A DNA stretch of 64,000 nt from Desmodesmus armatus (GCA_007449985.2 VIIQ02000587.1:1-64000); one strand, 5' to 3'; positions 1 to 10,271 are shown, numbered from the stretch's first letter. Made by a program: numbers and translations. The notes: generated by a model from the sequence alone, not told the origin.

Positions 1-361
1 CCCCCATGCCGAGTCGGCCTCTGTAGCAGGCTGCAGGCCCCTGGCCAAGGGGTCCTCCGTGTCAGCCACGGCTGGGGTGGTGACATGCTGTAGGTCCTGC
101 TGCTGCCGCCAAGCTGTTGGCTGGGACCCAGCTGCTGTAGCGGCCCTGTCTGCACCCGCTGCAGGACATGCCCGAGCTGGGCTGTCGTGCATCCACGTAG
201 TATCATATGCTGCCATCTGGTCAGCAGTAGTGATGCGGTGGCGGCCGCTGCTGCTGCTGCTGCTGTTACCTGGGCTGAAGCCAGTCTGCAGCATCTCTGC
301 AAAGCTGCGCTTGTGCTTCGCTTCCAGCTGCTGCAACCTGTGCTGGGCGCCAGGTTGCCGC
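1..361 (-). mobile_element. LINE-A fragment (RT/zinc-finger linker region)
   Basis: This stretch is nearly identical to 3904-4262 in the same orientation, so it is an internal piece of the same non-LTR retrotransposon (LINE-A), coding strand minus. It covers the Gln/Ser-rich linker between the RT and the C-terminal zinc-binding domain. It is cut by the window start on the left and ends at about 361, where satellite begins. No complete ORF is present. Confidence 0.8.
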
Positions 362-882
362 CGTGTCCACCGCCAATTGGGGTGCATGTTGGTGTTGTTG
401 AAGACACTATTTTTGTCTTTCACAAGAGCCATCCAAATGATTTGTGCGGACCACCACCGTTGCGCACCACACGCGGCATCCACCGACACCAACCCGACGC
501 TACGCGCCGGCCTGTGACTCAATTGGGGTGCATGTTGGTGTGGTTGAAGACACTATTATTGTCTTTCACAAGAGCCATCCAAATGTTTTTGCGGACCACC
601 ACCGTTGCGCACACGCACGCGGCATCTGCGACACCAACACGACGCTACGCGCCGGCCTGTGACTCAATTGGGGTGCATGTTGGTGTGGTTGAAGACACTA
701 TTTTGTCTTTCACAAGAGCCATCCAAATGATTTTGCGGAACACCGTTGCGCACCACAGCACGCGGCATCCACCGACACAACCCGACACTACGCGCCGGCC
801 GGTGACTCAGTTGGGGTGCATGTTGGTGTGGTTGAAGACACTATGTTTGTCTTTCACAAGAGCCATCCAAATGATTTTTTTG
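362..882 (+). repeat. satellite block, about 3.5 monomers
   Basis: Tandem copies of the same 147-149 bp monomer that fills 12.6-41 kb. Each begins near tgactcaattggggtgcatg and contains the gaagacactatt and ggaccaccaccg blocks. Monomers here carry small deletions, such as tattttgt for tatttttgt, so this block is older or less homogenised than the main array. Confidence 0.93.
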
Positions 883-2187
883 TACAGCACCAGGGGCAGG
901 CGGAATGGGGGATCGCAGCTGCTGCTGCAACACAGCACAGCAGCACAGCAGCAGGGGCAGGGTGGGGATGGGCAACCGCAACAGCAGCCGCAGCCGGGCC
1001 AGGCTGCGAACGAAGGAGCACAGCCACACCAGCAGCAGTCGCAGTCACAGCAGCAGGTTGGGACCCAGCAGCAGCAGCTGCCGACTCCTGACAGCTATCA
1101 GCTCGATTCTCTGTCTCACCTCTTTGTGCAGTGCCCGTCGCCGTGGCTGTGTGGGGGGGCTTGGTTTGCAGGTGTGTGGCAGAGGGGTGCAGCCGGAGCA
1201 GCAGTGGACTTCAGTAGTGTTCGCATCCTGCTGCTGGGGAAATGACAGCGCAGTGTGGAAGCCTCCACCAGCGCTGCAGCAGCTTTGGACATACCTGCGG
1301 CTGCTACTGCTGGAGTCCTTCTGGTGGTTAGGTGTGCCAGCGAGGGCCGGCCGTACGGCAGTTTGCAGTCATCCACAGGTTCAGGGCAGCACTGCAGCAG
1401 CAGCTCTCACAGGATTGGCTTAGGTCTCAGGGGACATCCGCCTCAACTCTGGGGTGCCTCTGTCCTGGCTACGGGGCCGCAACCCGTCCTGTCGCCAGAG
1501 CGGTTTGATGCTAGTGGCAACAGCAGGGGGTGTTGTACACAGTGGCGGCAGGCATGGGCCCCCGCCTTGCGTTCTAGAGGGAGGGTGGTCATACGGGGGC
1601 TGGGTGTTCGGGAGCGGGGTTTGGAAAGCGGGAGGGCCTTTTCTGTGTGGGGTTTGGTGTGCTTCTCGGGTCTTGGCTGCGTGTATGCTTTACTCTGTAT
1701 CATAGTTGTGTGTTGTGCCTCTGGAGTGTGTGCGCGTCACACAGGGTGTAAGCGTTTGGGTTGCTCTCTGGGGGCGGCTGGCCGCTCTGGTGCCTTGCTT
1801 GGTTGGCACTGGGGCACCAATGTTAGTGTTTTTGTTGGCTTAGGAGTGGGGCGGATTTCGCCATGCATATTGGAGAGGTGTGCTGGTGTGGTGGTGCACC
1901 ACGCCGGGGGTCTTTGGGCCCTCTGCGCGCTGGCTTTTGTCTAATACAGCGGCCAGCCCTGTGCTGTGTGGCCGCCGCTTGTTGGTTTTAGGGTGTTTCT
2001 TCAGCCCCTTTGTGGGGGCTGGCTCTGCACACCGGTGAGGTGTGTAAGTGTGGTGACGCATCGGTGTGCTTTCTCTCGGCTCTGCGTTGACTCGCTTGCC
2101 TTAGTGTTGCTCGCATGCTTGTCCTTTGCCGTTGCTTTTCTTTAGTCATTTTGCGGGTGCATGGTCGGGTCCTGATGTCTGCTTTTT
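883..2187 (+). mobile_element. LINE-A 3' portion, first half of a split copy
   Basis: Plus-strand LINE-A sequence: the end of the zinc-binding domain (a Leu-Ser-His-Leu-Phe-Val-Gln-Cys motif is readable near 1110-1135), then about 950 bp of 3' UTR matching the reverse complement of 2490-3130. Frameshifts break the ORF. The copy stops inside its 3' UTR at atgtctgcttttt (2175-2187). The rest of the same UTR resumes at 10272 with the same 13 bases and runs to a poly(A) at 10443-10469. The two halves look like one LINE-A copy split by the 8.1 kb block between them. Confidence 0.8.
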
Positions 2188-3169
2188 TTTTTTTTTTTTT
2201 TTTTTTGGGAGTGAGCAAGTTACAGGAGCGAGTCAAGCAACAGAAGCCACCCCTCAAAGCCAGGCAAGAGGATGGCGCAACCTGGCAGGCACCACCCTGT
2301 GAGGGCGCAAGCCGACACCCACCCCCACCACATGGTCTCACGGGCGGCACGTCGCAGTGCAGCCAGCCAAAAAGCAGACACCAGGACCCGACCATGCACC
2401 TGCAGAATGACTAGAGAAAAGCAACGGCAAAGGGACAAAGCATGCGAGCAACACCAACGCAAGCGAGTCAACACAGAGCCGAGAGAAAGCACCACCGATG
2501 CGTCACCACACTCACACACCTCACCGGTGTGCAGAGCCAGCCCCCCCACAGAGGGGCTGAAGAAAACACCCTGAAACCAACAAGCGGCGGCCACACAGCA
2601 CATGGCTGGCCGCTGTACTCGACAAAAGCCAGCGCGCAGAGGGCCCAAATCCCCCGGCGTGGTGCACCACCACACCTGCACACCTCTCCAATATGCAGGG
2701 CTAAATCCGCCCCACACCTAAGCCAACAAAACAATAACATTGTTGCCCCAGTGCCAACCAAGCAAGGCACCAGAGCGGCCAGCCGCCCCAAGAGAACAAC
2801 CCAAACGCTTAAACCATGTGTGATGAGCCACACTCCAGAGGCACAACAACAACTATGATACAGAGTAAAGCACACACGTAGCCAAGACCCGAGAAGCACA
2901 CCAAACCCCACACAGAAAAGGCCCTCCCGCTTTCCAAACCCCGCTCCCGAACACCCCAGCCCCCGCATGACCACCCTCCCTCTAGAACGCAAGGCGGGGG
3001 CCCATGCCTGCCGCCACTGTGTACAACACCCCCTGCTGTTGCCACTTAGCATCAAACCGCTCTGGCGACAGAACGGGGTTGCGGCCCCGTAGCCAGGACA
3101 GAGGCACCCCAGAGTTGAGGCGGATGTCCCCCTGAGACCTAAGCCAGTCCTGTGAGAGCTGCTGCTGCA

Positions 3170-4333
3170 GTGCTGCCCTGAACCTGTGGATGACTGCAAA
3201 CTGCCGTACGGCCGGCCCTCGCTGGCACACCGAACCACCCAGAAGGACTCCAGCAGTAGCAGCCGCAGGTATGTCCAAAGCTGCTGCAGCGCTGGTGGAG
3301 GCTTCCACACTGTGTGGTCATCCAGCAACAGGATGCGAACGTTACTGAAGTCCACTGCTGCTCCCGGCTGCACCCTCTGCCACACACCTGCAAACCAAGC
3401 CCACACAGCCACGGCGACAGGGCACTGCACAAAGAGGTGAGACAGAGACTCGAGCTGATAGCTGTCTGGAGTCGGCAGCTGCTGCTGCTGTGTCCAACCT
3501 GCTGCTGTGACTGCGACTGCTGCTGGTGGTGCTGTGCTCCTTCGTTCGCAGCCTGGCCCGCTGCGGCTCGGGCTGCTGTTGCGGTTGCCCAACCCACCCT
3601 GCCCTTGCTGCTGCTGCTGCTGCTGCTGCTGTTGCAGCAGCAGCTGTGATCCCCCATTCCCGCCCTGCCCCTGTTGCTGTTGCTGCTGAGACTGCAGTGC
3701 CCCCTGCCCGGCTGCTGCTGCTGCTGGCTGTGGCCCCAGCCGGCACTGCTGCTGCGGACAGCAGCAGTGCAGCAGCTCCTGCATGTTGGTGGCAGCATAT
3801 ACCCTACTATCCCCAACCCTGACGGCGGCATGAAGCATCTGCCATCCAAACACCCGCAGCGGCCGGGGCAGGCGCTTGTCAGCAGCCCTACGGTACGCTG
3901 TTCCCCATGCCGAGTCGGCCTCTGTAGCAGGCTGCAGGCCCCTGGCCAAGGGGTCCTCCGTGTCAGCCACGGCTGGGGTGGTGACATGCTGTAGGTCCTG
4001 CTGCTGCCGCCAAGCTGTTGGCTGGGACCCAGCTGCTGTAGCGGCCCTGTCTGCAACCCGCTGCAGGACATGCTGCCGAGCTGGGCTGTCGTGCATCCAC
4101 GTAGTATCATATGCTGCCATCTGGTCAGCAGTAGTGATGCGGTGGCGGCCGCTGCTGCTGCTGCTGCTGCTGTTACCTGGGCTGAAGCCAGTCTGCAGCA
4201 TCTCTGCAAAGCTGCGCTTGTGCTTCGCTTCCAGCTGCTGCAACCTGTGCTGGGCGCCAGGTTGCCGTCGCTGTCCCGCCACAGCCGAGGTCGCACCCCC
4301 CTGTCCAGGACCCACCCAGGCTGTGACCTGCAC
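3170..4333 (-). pseudogene. LINE-A C-terminal zinc-binding (zf-RVT-like) domain
   Basis: The frame downstream of the RT reads through a Tyr-Arg-Arg-Ala...Pro-Arg-Pro-Leu-Arg-Val-Phe-Gly-Trp motif, a Cys cluster (HCCCPQQQC), a long poly-Gln stretch and then ESLSHLFVQCPV...WFAGVW. This Cys/His arrangement is the C-terminal zinc-binding motif found after RT in many plant and algal LINEs. A similar domain occurs in LINE-B at 42720-43640, where the Gln tract is much shorter. Expansion of CAG/CTG runs in this copy is therefore likely secondary. Confidence 0.75.
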
Positions 4334-6697
4334 TTGAGCTGCACCAGCCTGCGTGTGATGTCCCTAACTGAATACTGCACAACCCCCGTGTCCGGCCCAA
4401 AGCCCCACACATTGGGGTCGACCTGGATCTCAGGCCAACGCCCCACCAAGTAGTAGGCCTCAAGGGGCTCCCGCTGTGTGGCCTCTGACTGCTGCTGCTG
4501 CCTGTGCTGCCTGCGTGGGCCGCCCAGTGGAGCGAACACCACGCAGCAAGGAGCGAACACCACACCCTGCGGCACGTCAGGATCTGTGTTGAGGCAGCGG
4601 AGGCTGCCATCTGGCTGCACCTGATACCACTGCTCCCCGTCCTCCATCCCCTGCCACACCCACCTGTCCCCTGAGTCCACTTCCCACTGTGACTGCTGCT
4701 GCAGCGACGGCTGCCGCTGCTGCTGCTGCTGCTGATCTGCAGGCGGCTGGAGAGCCTGCTGCCATGCCGTCGGCAGCACGAGGCCATCCACCGCTGGCTG
4801 AAAGGACAAGCCTCGCTCTGCCACCTGCCCAAGAGTTGAGTCTGCCGAGCGAGGCTGCACACTGCTGGGCAGGTCTCGGGCTGAGCTGAACAGCACACCT
4901 GTGACGGCGCTGGCCACGCTGTGATTCCCCACTAATGGCTCTAGTTTGATCTGATCCACCGTCATGTCGCCGTGGGCGACGCGCCTGTGCAGCCCCAGCG
5001 ACTGGAACGCGGCGACGTGCGCTGCGTGCCTTGGGTTGAGGCGCCGCCGCATTGCTGCTGCTCCCTGCCCCGAGGAGTGCTGCTGTAGCAGCACCCGCAC
5101 CCCCACCCCTGCACGCTCCAAGTTGGCCCGCATGAACTGCTTCCATGCTTGCTTGTGGGGGTGCAGAAGTGCTGCCATCACCTTCCCCTGCATGGCTGTC
5201 ACATGTGCCTGCACATCCACGCTGGCTATGCCCCCCTGCTTGGCCTGCAGGCTGGCCACCTGCTGAGCTGGGCGCCAACGCAGCTGCCTGTTGTCTGTGT
5301 TGCGGATGCACCCCAGCCCCAGGATAAAGGCTGAGATGCGGCGCTGGATGAGGCGCATGATGCGCTCAGGTATGGGCACAAACTGCGCATGGTACACCAA
5401 ACAGGAGGCCAGCACCTGCCTGGCTACCTCACACCTGCCTAGCAGTGAGAGGTCGTGCCTGCTCCAGGTGCGTGCCCTGTGCCCAATGCTGCGCAGCCGC
5501 TGCTCAAAAAGCTGGTCTGCAAAGCGTGTCGCACCCTCGACAGACAACAGTATGCCCAGGTGCCTGATGGGGGCATCCCTCGTGTTCACAAACACTATAC
5601 CCGTCGCTGCATCTAAACCCTGCATGCTGCTGTGAGGTCCCAGCCCCATACCCTGGCTCTTGTCGACGTTGAGCTTGGCTGCGCTGGCTGCACAGAATGG
5701 CTCCACGGCCTGCTGTAGCAAAGTGCCCACGTCCTCCGGTGAGGCCGCATGCAGGGTGGTGTCGTCTGCGTGCTGGTGGCAGCATGGGGCGGGGCCCTGG
5801 TCGCCCGGCATGTCGATGCTGGTGATCCCACCCTCCCGCTGTAGCTGTCTGCACCTGGCTGCTAACGGCTGCGCTGCTATGACATACAGCAGCGGGCTGA
5901 GAGGGCTGCCCTGTGCACAGCCGGAGGGGATGTCAAATGCCCTGCTGCTGTGGCCGCCGTTGAAGATGATCTGGCCCATGGTGCCCTCCAGCAGCAAGCG
6001 CACCCAGCGCCTGCTGCTCTCAGGGAACTGCATGGCCTCCATGCAGCGCAGCAACCACCCCCTGTTGAGGCGGTCGTATGCCTTCTCGAAGTCCAAAAAG
6101 ACAATGCAGCCCGGCCGCTGCACCTCCTGGAGGAAGTCGATTTGCTCCAGGTGGTGCAGCACATTGTCTGCAATGTCCCGCCCTGGGACGAAGGCAGTCT
6201 GTGTGGGGTCTATGACGCTGGCGCAAGCTGGACCCACCTGTGCACCAGCACCTTGGCCACGATCTTGAGATCGCAGTTGAGGAGGGTGATGGGCCTGTAG
6301 CTGGCTGGGTCTGCCCTGGGCTTGCCGCCCCCCTTGTAGATGAGGGTGATCAGCCCAGCCGCTGCGTCTCTGACAGTCTAAGCTCCGGCTGCTGGAAGCT
6401 GAAGTTGAAGGCTGCTACGAGGTGGTCCCCTACCACCTCCCACATGGCAGTATAGAACTCATAGGTGCCGTCACTGCCTGGAGCCTTACCCCGTGGCAGG
6501 CTGGCCAGAGCTGCGTGCGCCTCCTGCCCTGTCAGGGTGCCCTCCTCCCCTTCCCCACTGCACTGCTGCTGCTGCTCCTCGTCTAGTTTCCTATCAATGG
6601 CTGCCAGCAGGATGTCCTGCTGCTGCCGGTCCGTGGGGTGGCATGAGAACAGGCCACCCTTGGCGGGATCGTAGAAGTCTGCCAGCAGCTCCCCCAC
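4270..6697 (-). pseudogene. LINE-A reverse transcriptase domain (frameshifted)
   Basis: A non-LTR type RT. In order on the minus strand there are LPRGKAPGSDG...YEFY (pre-RT), SYRPITLLNCDLKIVAK, QTAFVPGRDIADN, the motif A region FLDFEKAYDR, the motif B region GCAQGSPLSPLLYV and motif C HADDTT, where ADD is the catalytic pair. This enzyme would copy element RNA at a nicked genomic site. Compared with LINE-B at 44690-46395, single G deletions are inferred near 6352 and 6238, one Leu codon is missing in GSDG(L)TYEF, and a third frame change lies near 4270-4330. The catalytic motifs survive, but no continuous protein can be made. Confidence 0.88.
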
Positions 6698-6702
6698 TGC
6701 TG

Positions 6703-7195
6703 CTATCCCATCCCTTCCTGCGCTGCTACTGTCACCCCGTCAGGCCGCTGCACCTCAGCTATTGCTTGAGGCTCCTGGGCAGCCCTGCCCCCCTGGTGGA
6801 ACAAGAAGGTGGACTGCTCACCGTATACCTCCCAGAGCGGCTCTGTGGCGGCTGCTTCCTGCTCCAGCTGAGCAGCCTCGAAGGCGGTGAAGGCCTCCTC
6901 TGCGGCTAACTGGTCCCGCACCCCCTGTGCATCCTCCATTTCGCGGCTGATGCTGCGTGCAGCAGCGATCTGCTGCAGGAGACGCTTGCGCTCCTGATTC
7001 TGTTGGCTGTTCAGCTGCTGCTCAAGCTGCTGGCAGAGACTCTGAGCCAGCTGCTTGATCTGCTCCCATTCCTCTGCTGGGTCAAGCCGCGGGCTGCGCT
7101 GTTCCAGGGCTGCTATCGCGTCCTGCAGCTGGCGGCGGTACGGCTCCCTGAAAGCCTCCACCCCCAGCATGTGGAGTACCCAATCCTGCTCACCC
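6703..7195 (-). pseudogene. LINE-A polyprotein, coiled region upstream of RT (broken)
   Basis: An open minus-strand frame rich in Gln, Glu and Ala, predicted helical. It lies where non-LTR elements carry the linker between endonuclease and RT. A frame change near 6700 separates it from the RT frame. Its upstream edge merges into the PLE at about 7195, so the exact junction is uncertain by about 20 bp. No catalytic endonuclease motif was found here. Confidence 0.6.
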
Positions 7196-8016
7196 ACGCC
7201 CTCAAGCTTCTGGACATTAACGTCAATTCCATTGGTAACTCCCTGCACGAGGGTGCTGCTGCACGGGAGACCAAGCTGCTGGCGGCAGCACAGCGCCGCA
7301 TCGAGCAACAGCAGCGGCAGCAGCAGCGCCAGCAAGCCAATGGCACCACCGCTGCCAGCCTGGCAGCCGCAGCTGCAGCAGCAGGAGCCGCTGCAGCAGT
7401 CTCAGCAGTGGCAGCAGCAGCGCCACCTGCACCAGCTGGCGCACAGGAGGGTGCAGATGGTGACGCTGCCATGGAGCATGATCACATGCACCCCAACCAG
7501 GAGCAGCAGCAGCAGGAGGCTCAGCAGCACGCAGCTTCCAACGCTGCCATGACCCCCAACCAGGTGGCAACAGCCATCCAGGCTGGCATCGCCGCCAGCA
7601 TCACACACCTGCTGCAGCACGCGCCTCTGCCCGTGTCGCCTGCCACCCCGGCCCAGCCCAAGCCCCGTAACAGGCGGCAAAAAAGGCCTCAGCCCCGGCA
7701 GCAGCCCCGCCAGCAGCAGCACAACAGGCCACAGCAGCAGCAGCAGCAGCACAGGCCACAGCCTGCTGGCAGGCAACAGCAGCAGCAGCAGCAGCAGCAG
7801 CGCCGCCCACCCCGCAACAACAGCGGCGCCCCAAACGGCGCGGCGCCCCGGCAGCAGGCACAGCAGGGGCGCAGCCCTGCACGCCAGCCACAGCAGCAGC
7901 CCCGCCCCCCAGCCAACCCCGGCGCAGGAGCCGGGCGCACAAACGCCAACGCAAACTACAGGCGTACCGGCAGAGGCGGCAACAACGGCCCACAGGGCCG
8001 CCAGCCCTCCCATTAA
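7196..8016 (+). CDS. PLE Gln/Ala/Arg-rich N-terminal ORF
   Basis: An open frame that runs in from upstream (the frame is open from 7003, inside antisense LINE-A) and ends at the TAA 8014-8016. After about 7196 it encodes an amphipathic Leu/Glu segment, then Ala-rich, then long Gln and Pro/Arg/Gln-rich basic tracts, including a run of nine Gln. No GIY-YIG endonuclease, zinc finger or other known fold is visible. The basic, Gln-rich part could bind nucleic acid, which is inference only. The RT frame overlaps and is itself open upstream of 8022 with the same basic character, so a lost frame connection or a frameshift between the two ORFs is possible. The true start is undetermined. Confidence 0.5.
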
Positions 8017-8021
8017 AGGGA

Positions 8022-9863
8022 GTGTTCAACCTCAGCAGCAAACCCTTCAGCGCTGCCGCCCTCAGGACCCTCAACCTCGGCCACAAGTTCATACCTACCC
8101 CTGGTGCTGACACCCCCAGGGACCGGCTTAACCGCCAAATTGCCAGGTATACAAGGAACATACGGCTGCGAGCTTGGTTTGACGGCAGGCGCAAGGACAG
8201 GGAAAGGAATCCAGCCGCATATGATCTCAAGTATCACGTGCCCAGCTCCACCTGGGAGCCTCCTCATGTCCCTGATGCTATTGAGCGTTTTGTTCAGGAT
8301 GTCACTGCAGCTTTGAACGCTTGCTATGATGTGAGGCCAGTCCTCATGCACACTCACCCTGTGTGTGACAATGTGACACCTGATATGCGTCGAGCTCTGT
8401 TTGAGCTCCAACATGACCCCGCTATTACTGTCAAGCCCTCTGACAAGAATATGGGTCTGTGCATTCTGGATCGGTCGTGGTATATTGCAGAGTGCCTGCG
8501 GCAGCTAGGGGCTACCTCCACTTATGAAGAGGTGCCAGCTGCTAGCATTCCCGCCCGAGTGCAGGGCCTGCAAGAGGAAGCCCTGCGTTTGACAGAGGCG
8601 TATGCCCCATATGTGCCTGGTCATGTGGTGAAATACCTACAGGCAGCGGCCGCATCTGAGTGCACTGTGCCGTACTTCTACCTTCTGCCGAAGGTGCATA
8701 AATTGCCTGCCGTAACACGCGAGCATCTGCACTTGCTGAAAGGCAGGCCCATTGCTGCCTGCCACAGCTGGGTTACCAATGGTGCCTCTGTGTACTTGGC
8801 AGATGTGCTGAATGCCACTTGTCAACAGCTGTTCCCACAGGTCCTGCCTGACAGCAAGACCCTAGTCCGACTGCTAGAGAGCAGCACAGTCGGCCGTGAT
8901 GCTTTCCTTGTTACTTTTGACGTTGAAAGCATGTACCCCAGCATTGACAACGCGGGGGCTGTCCCAGCTTGTGCACATGCAGCAGCACAGTGTGGATATC
9001 ACGGGGGTATGGTGCATGCTTTGCTAAGCTTTGTCATGGAGCATGGGTACTGCCAGTTTGATGGGCGGTATTACAAGCAGAAACAGGGTACCGTCATGGG
9101 CACTCCTGTTGCACCACCCTACAGCAACATATATGTTGCTTCCTGCCTTGAGGCTGTGGCCCAAGCGCAGTGTGAGCACTGGCCAGCCATTTACAAGCGC
9201 TTCATTGATGATGGCTTCTTTGTGTGGGAGGGGGACGAGGCCAGCTTGCTAGCGTTCTTGCAGGTGCTTAACAGCACCCTGCCCAACATCAAAATCACTT
9301 GGCAGTACAGTCAGCATAGCATTGACTACATGGACATAACAGTCACCAAGTGTGAGAGTACTGGTGTATCTGTGGGCCTGAAGGTTACAACCTATCAGAA
9401 GCCCCACAACCAGTACATGTATATCCCTTATTTCTCCTTCCACAGGAGGGGTGTGTTCAAAGGTTTCATCAAAGCCGAGCTACAGCGTTATGCTGTCACC
9501 AACACCCTCCCAGCTGATTTTGATCGCATGAAAGCGCTGTTTATGCAGCGCCTTGTTGATCGGGGATATCCTGTCAGCCAGCTGAAAAAGTGGTTTGCAG
9601 CAGTGGATCATGCATGCCGTGTTCGCCTGTTGCACTCCACCACCGGCCCCAAGCCCAAGGCTGGGATGCCCCCTGTGCTGGTCCTGCCCAATGGGCAGTT
9701 TGAAATGACTGCACAAGTTGCAGCAGTGCTGAATCGTGTATATGCAGCTCACAAGCATGAGGCAGATGTTGCTTCCATCTTTGGTGGCACTGACGCCAAG
9801 CTGATTGTTGCATACACCAAGAATCGCTCCATTGGAGCACGCCTGATCAGGGCACGGCACTGA
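8022..9863 (+). CDS. PLE reverse transcriptase, endonuclease-less
   Basis: An intact 613-codon frame. The GTG at 8022 is only the first possible start; the frame stays open upstream, so the natural N-terminus is longer. PLE hallmarks are FNLSSKPFS near the start, VKPSDKNMGLCILD (137-150), the PKVHK box (223-227), motif A TFDVESMYPSID with Asp300, motif B QGTVMGTPVAPPYSNIY (355-371) and motif C KRFIDDGFFVW with Asp396/Asp397. The C-terminus ends shortly after a short Ile-Val-Ala-Tyr...Arg-Ala-Arg-His tail. No GIY-YIG endonuclease follows, which matches the EN-minus PLE branch. The frame has no stop or frameshift over 1.8 kb while nearby LINEs are broken, so this insertion is comparatively young. 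Confidence 0.85.
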   Translation: MFNLSSKPFSAAALRTLNLGHKFIPTPGADTPRDRLNRQIARYTRNIRLRAWFDGRRKDRERNPAAYDLKYHVPSSTWEPPHVPDAIERFVQDVTAALNACYDVRPVLMHTHPVCDNVTPDMRRALFELQHDPAITVKPSDKNMGLCILDRSWYIAECLRQLGATSTYEEVPAASIPARVQGLQEEALRLTEAYAPYVPGHVVKYLQAAAASECTVPYFYLLPKVHKLPAVTREHLHLLKGRPIAACHSWVTNGASVYLADVLNATCQQLFPQVLPDSKTLVRLLESSTVGRDAFLVTFDVESMYPSIDNAGAVPACAHAAAQCGYHGGMVHALLSFVMEHGYCQFDGRYYKQKQGTVMGTPVAPPYSNIYVASCLEAVAQAQCEHWPAIYKRFIDDGFFVWEGDEASLLAFLQVLNSTLPNIKITWQYSQHSIDYMDITVTKCESTGVSVGLKVTTYQKPHNQYMYIPYFSFHRRGVFKGFIKAELQRYAVTNTLPADFDRMKALFMQRLVDRGYPVSQLKKWFAAVDHACRVRLLHSTTGPKPKAGMPPVLVLPNGQFEMTAQVAAVLNRVYAAHKHEADVASIFGGTDAKLIVAYTKNRSIGARLIRARH

Positions 9864-10008
9864 AACAGTGTGCTGACTGTCTGAAACTGTGGTCTGCATG
9901 CTTTACAGCATATCAGCAGGTGTTGACACCACCACTCCCACACTGACAGTCAATGCACCTGTTATCTCTTGCATGCCAGTCCTATACTTGCATGCTGCGT
10001 GTGTTTTT

Positions 10009-10063
10009 CGAGCTTAGACCTGATGAGCCTTGAAGAAGGCGAAACTAGTCGTCTGTAAGTTCG
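10009..10063 (+). ncRNA. hammerhead ribozyme, type I, PLE-associated
   Basis: All core elements are present in order. They are CTGATGA (10020-10026), stem II GCCTT/AAGGC closing a GAAG loop (10027-10040), GAAA (10041-10044), a minimal stem III (A-C/G-T around TA, 10044-10049) and the cleavage triplet GTC (10048-10050). Stem I pairs 10009-10019 with 10051-10063, giving 4 bp, a 2-nt GT bulge and then 7 bp with one G-T wobble. Cleavage is predicted after C10050. Stem III is very short, as in the minimal PLE hammerheads known to act better as dimers. It would self-cleave element RNA and generate unit ends. Confidence 0.88.
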
Positions 10064-10098
10064 TTCACTCCACACGCACAATACAATCCGCCTGCTGC

Positions 10099-10263
10099 CT
10101 GGGTCGCTGGTACTTCCCACATTGTCTGTACAACCACCTCCGCTCGGCCGAAACGCGTCCTGGTAGCTTAATGGTATGCATGCTCCTTGCGAACCGGTAT
10201 ACCCGGGTTCGCATCCTGCTTGGGTCGCTGGAGTGGGCTAACTTGATCCCACAGCGTCTGTAC
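10099..10263 (+). repeat. imperfect direct repeat flanking the tRNA-like block
   Basis: Two related copies, 10099-10131 and 10220-10263, share (c/t)tgggtcgctgg near the left end and ccaca.(t/c)gtctgtac at the right end. The tRNA-like block sits between them. The repeats are too long and too diverged for an ordinary target-site duplication. They may belong to a terminal repeat of the neighbouring element. Confidence 0.55.
10157..10229 (+). other. tRNA-like sequence with pol III A and B boxes
   Basis: The A-box-like tagcttaatggt (10164-10175) and B-box-like ggttcgcatcc (10206-10216, one mismatch to GGTTCGANTCC) lie at normal tRNA spacing. The D and T arms are only partly paired and the acceptor strands do not match, so this is not a functional tRNA gene. 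It could be a SINE head or a tRNA-like tail of the PLE or a neighbouring element. It lies 94 bp after the hammerhead. Confidence 0.55.
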
Positions 10264-10271
10264 CCAATCCA

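Larger units (their letters stand above)
2188..7195 (-). mobile_element. LINE-A, 5'-truncated non-LTR retrotransposon copy
   Basis: A minus-strand LINE about 5 kb long. In coding order it has a coiled Gln/Glu-rich region (about 7195-6703), an RT (6697-4270), a Gln-rich linker, a C-terminal zinc-binding domain (about 4330-3200) and a long 3' UTR ending in poly(A), seen as the T-run at about 2181-2206. No upstream ORF1 or endonuclease is visible, so the copy is 5'-truncated or cut at about 7195, where the oppositely oriented PLE starts. Several 1-base deletions break the ORF, so this copy is dead. CTG/CAG microsatellites (about 3607-3650) lie inside the linker. Confidence 0.85.
7196..10063 (+). 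mobile_element. Penelope-like retroelement (PLE) with hammerhead ribozyme
   Basis: A plus-strand element facing LINE-A. It has a Gln/Ala-rich ORF, a PLE-type RT ORF and a hammerhead ribozyme 146 bp after the RT stop. PLEs are a distinct retroelement class, and many carry hammerhead motifs in their terminal repeats, so the combination supports the assignment. The left edge is inferred from the change from LINE-A coding on the minus strand to a plus-strand ORF at about 7190-7200. The right edge is unknown and may lie anywhere between 10063 and 10271. No second ribozyme copy was seen 5' of the ORFs, so a terminal repeat may be lost on that side. Confidence 0.75.

Noticed and set aside
187..1245. 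352-codon plus ORF across satellite into LINE-A
   Set aside because: It is a chance fusion of satellite frames and a broken LINE-A zinc-domain fragment.
7402..8013. Minus-strand Leu-rich 203-codon ORF that looks like a membrane protein
   Set aside because: It is the antisense of the CAG-rich PLE ORF; CTG codons give Leu runs automatically.
7196..9863. GIY-YIG endonuclease for the PLE
   Set aside because: No GIY...YIG motif was found either N- or C-terminal to the RT in any frame of this interval.
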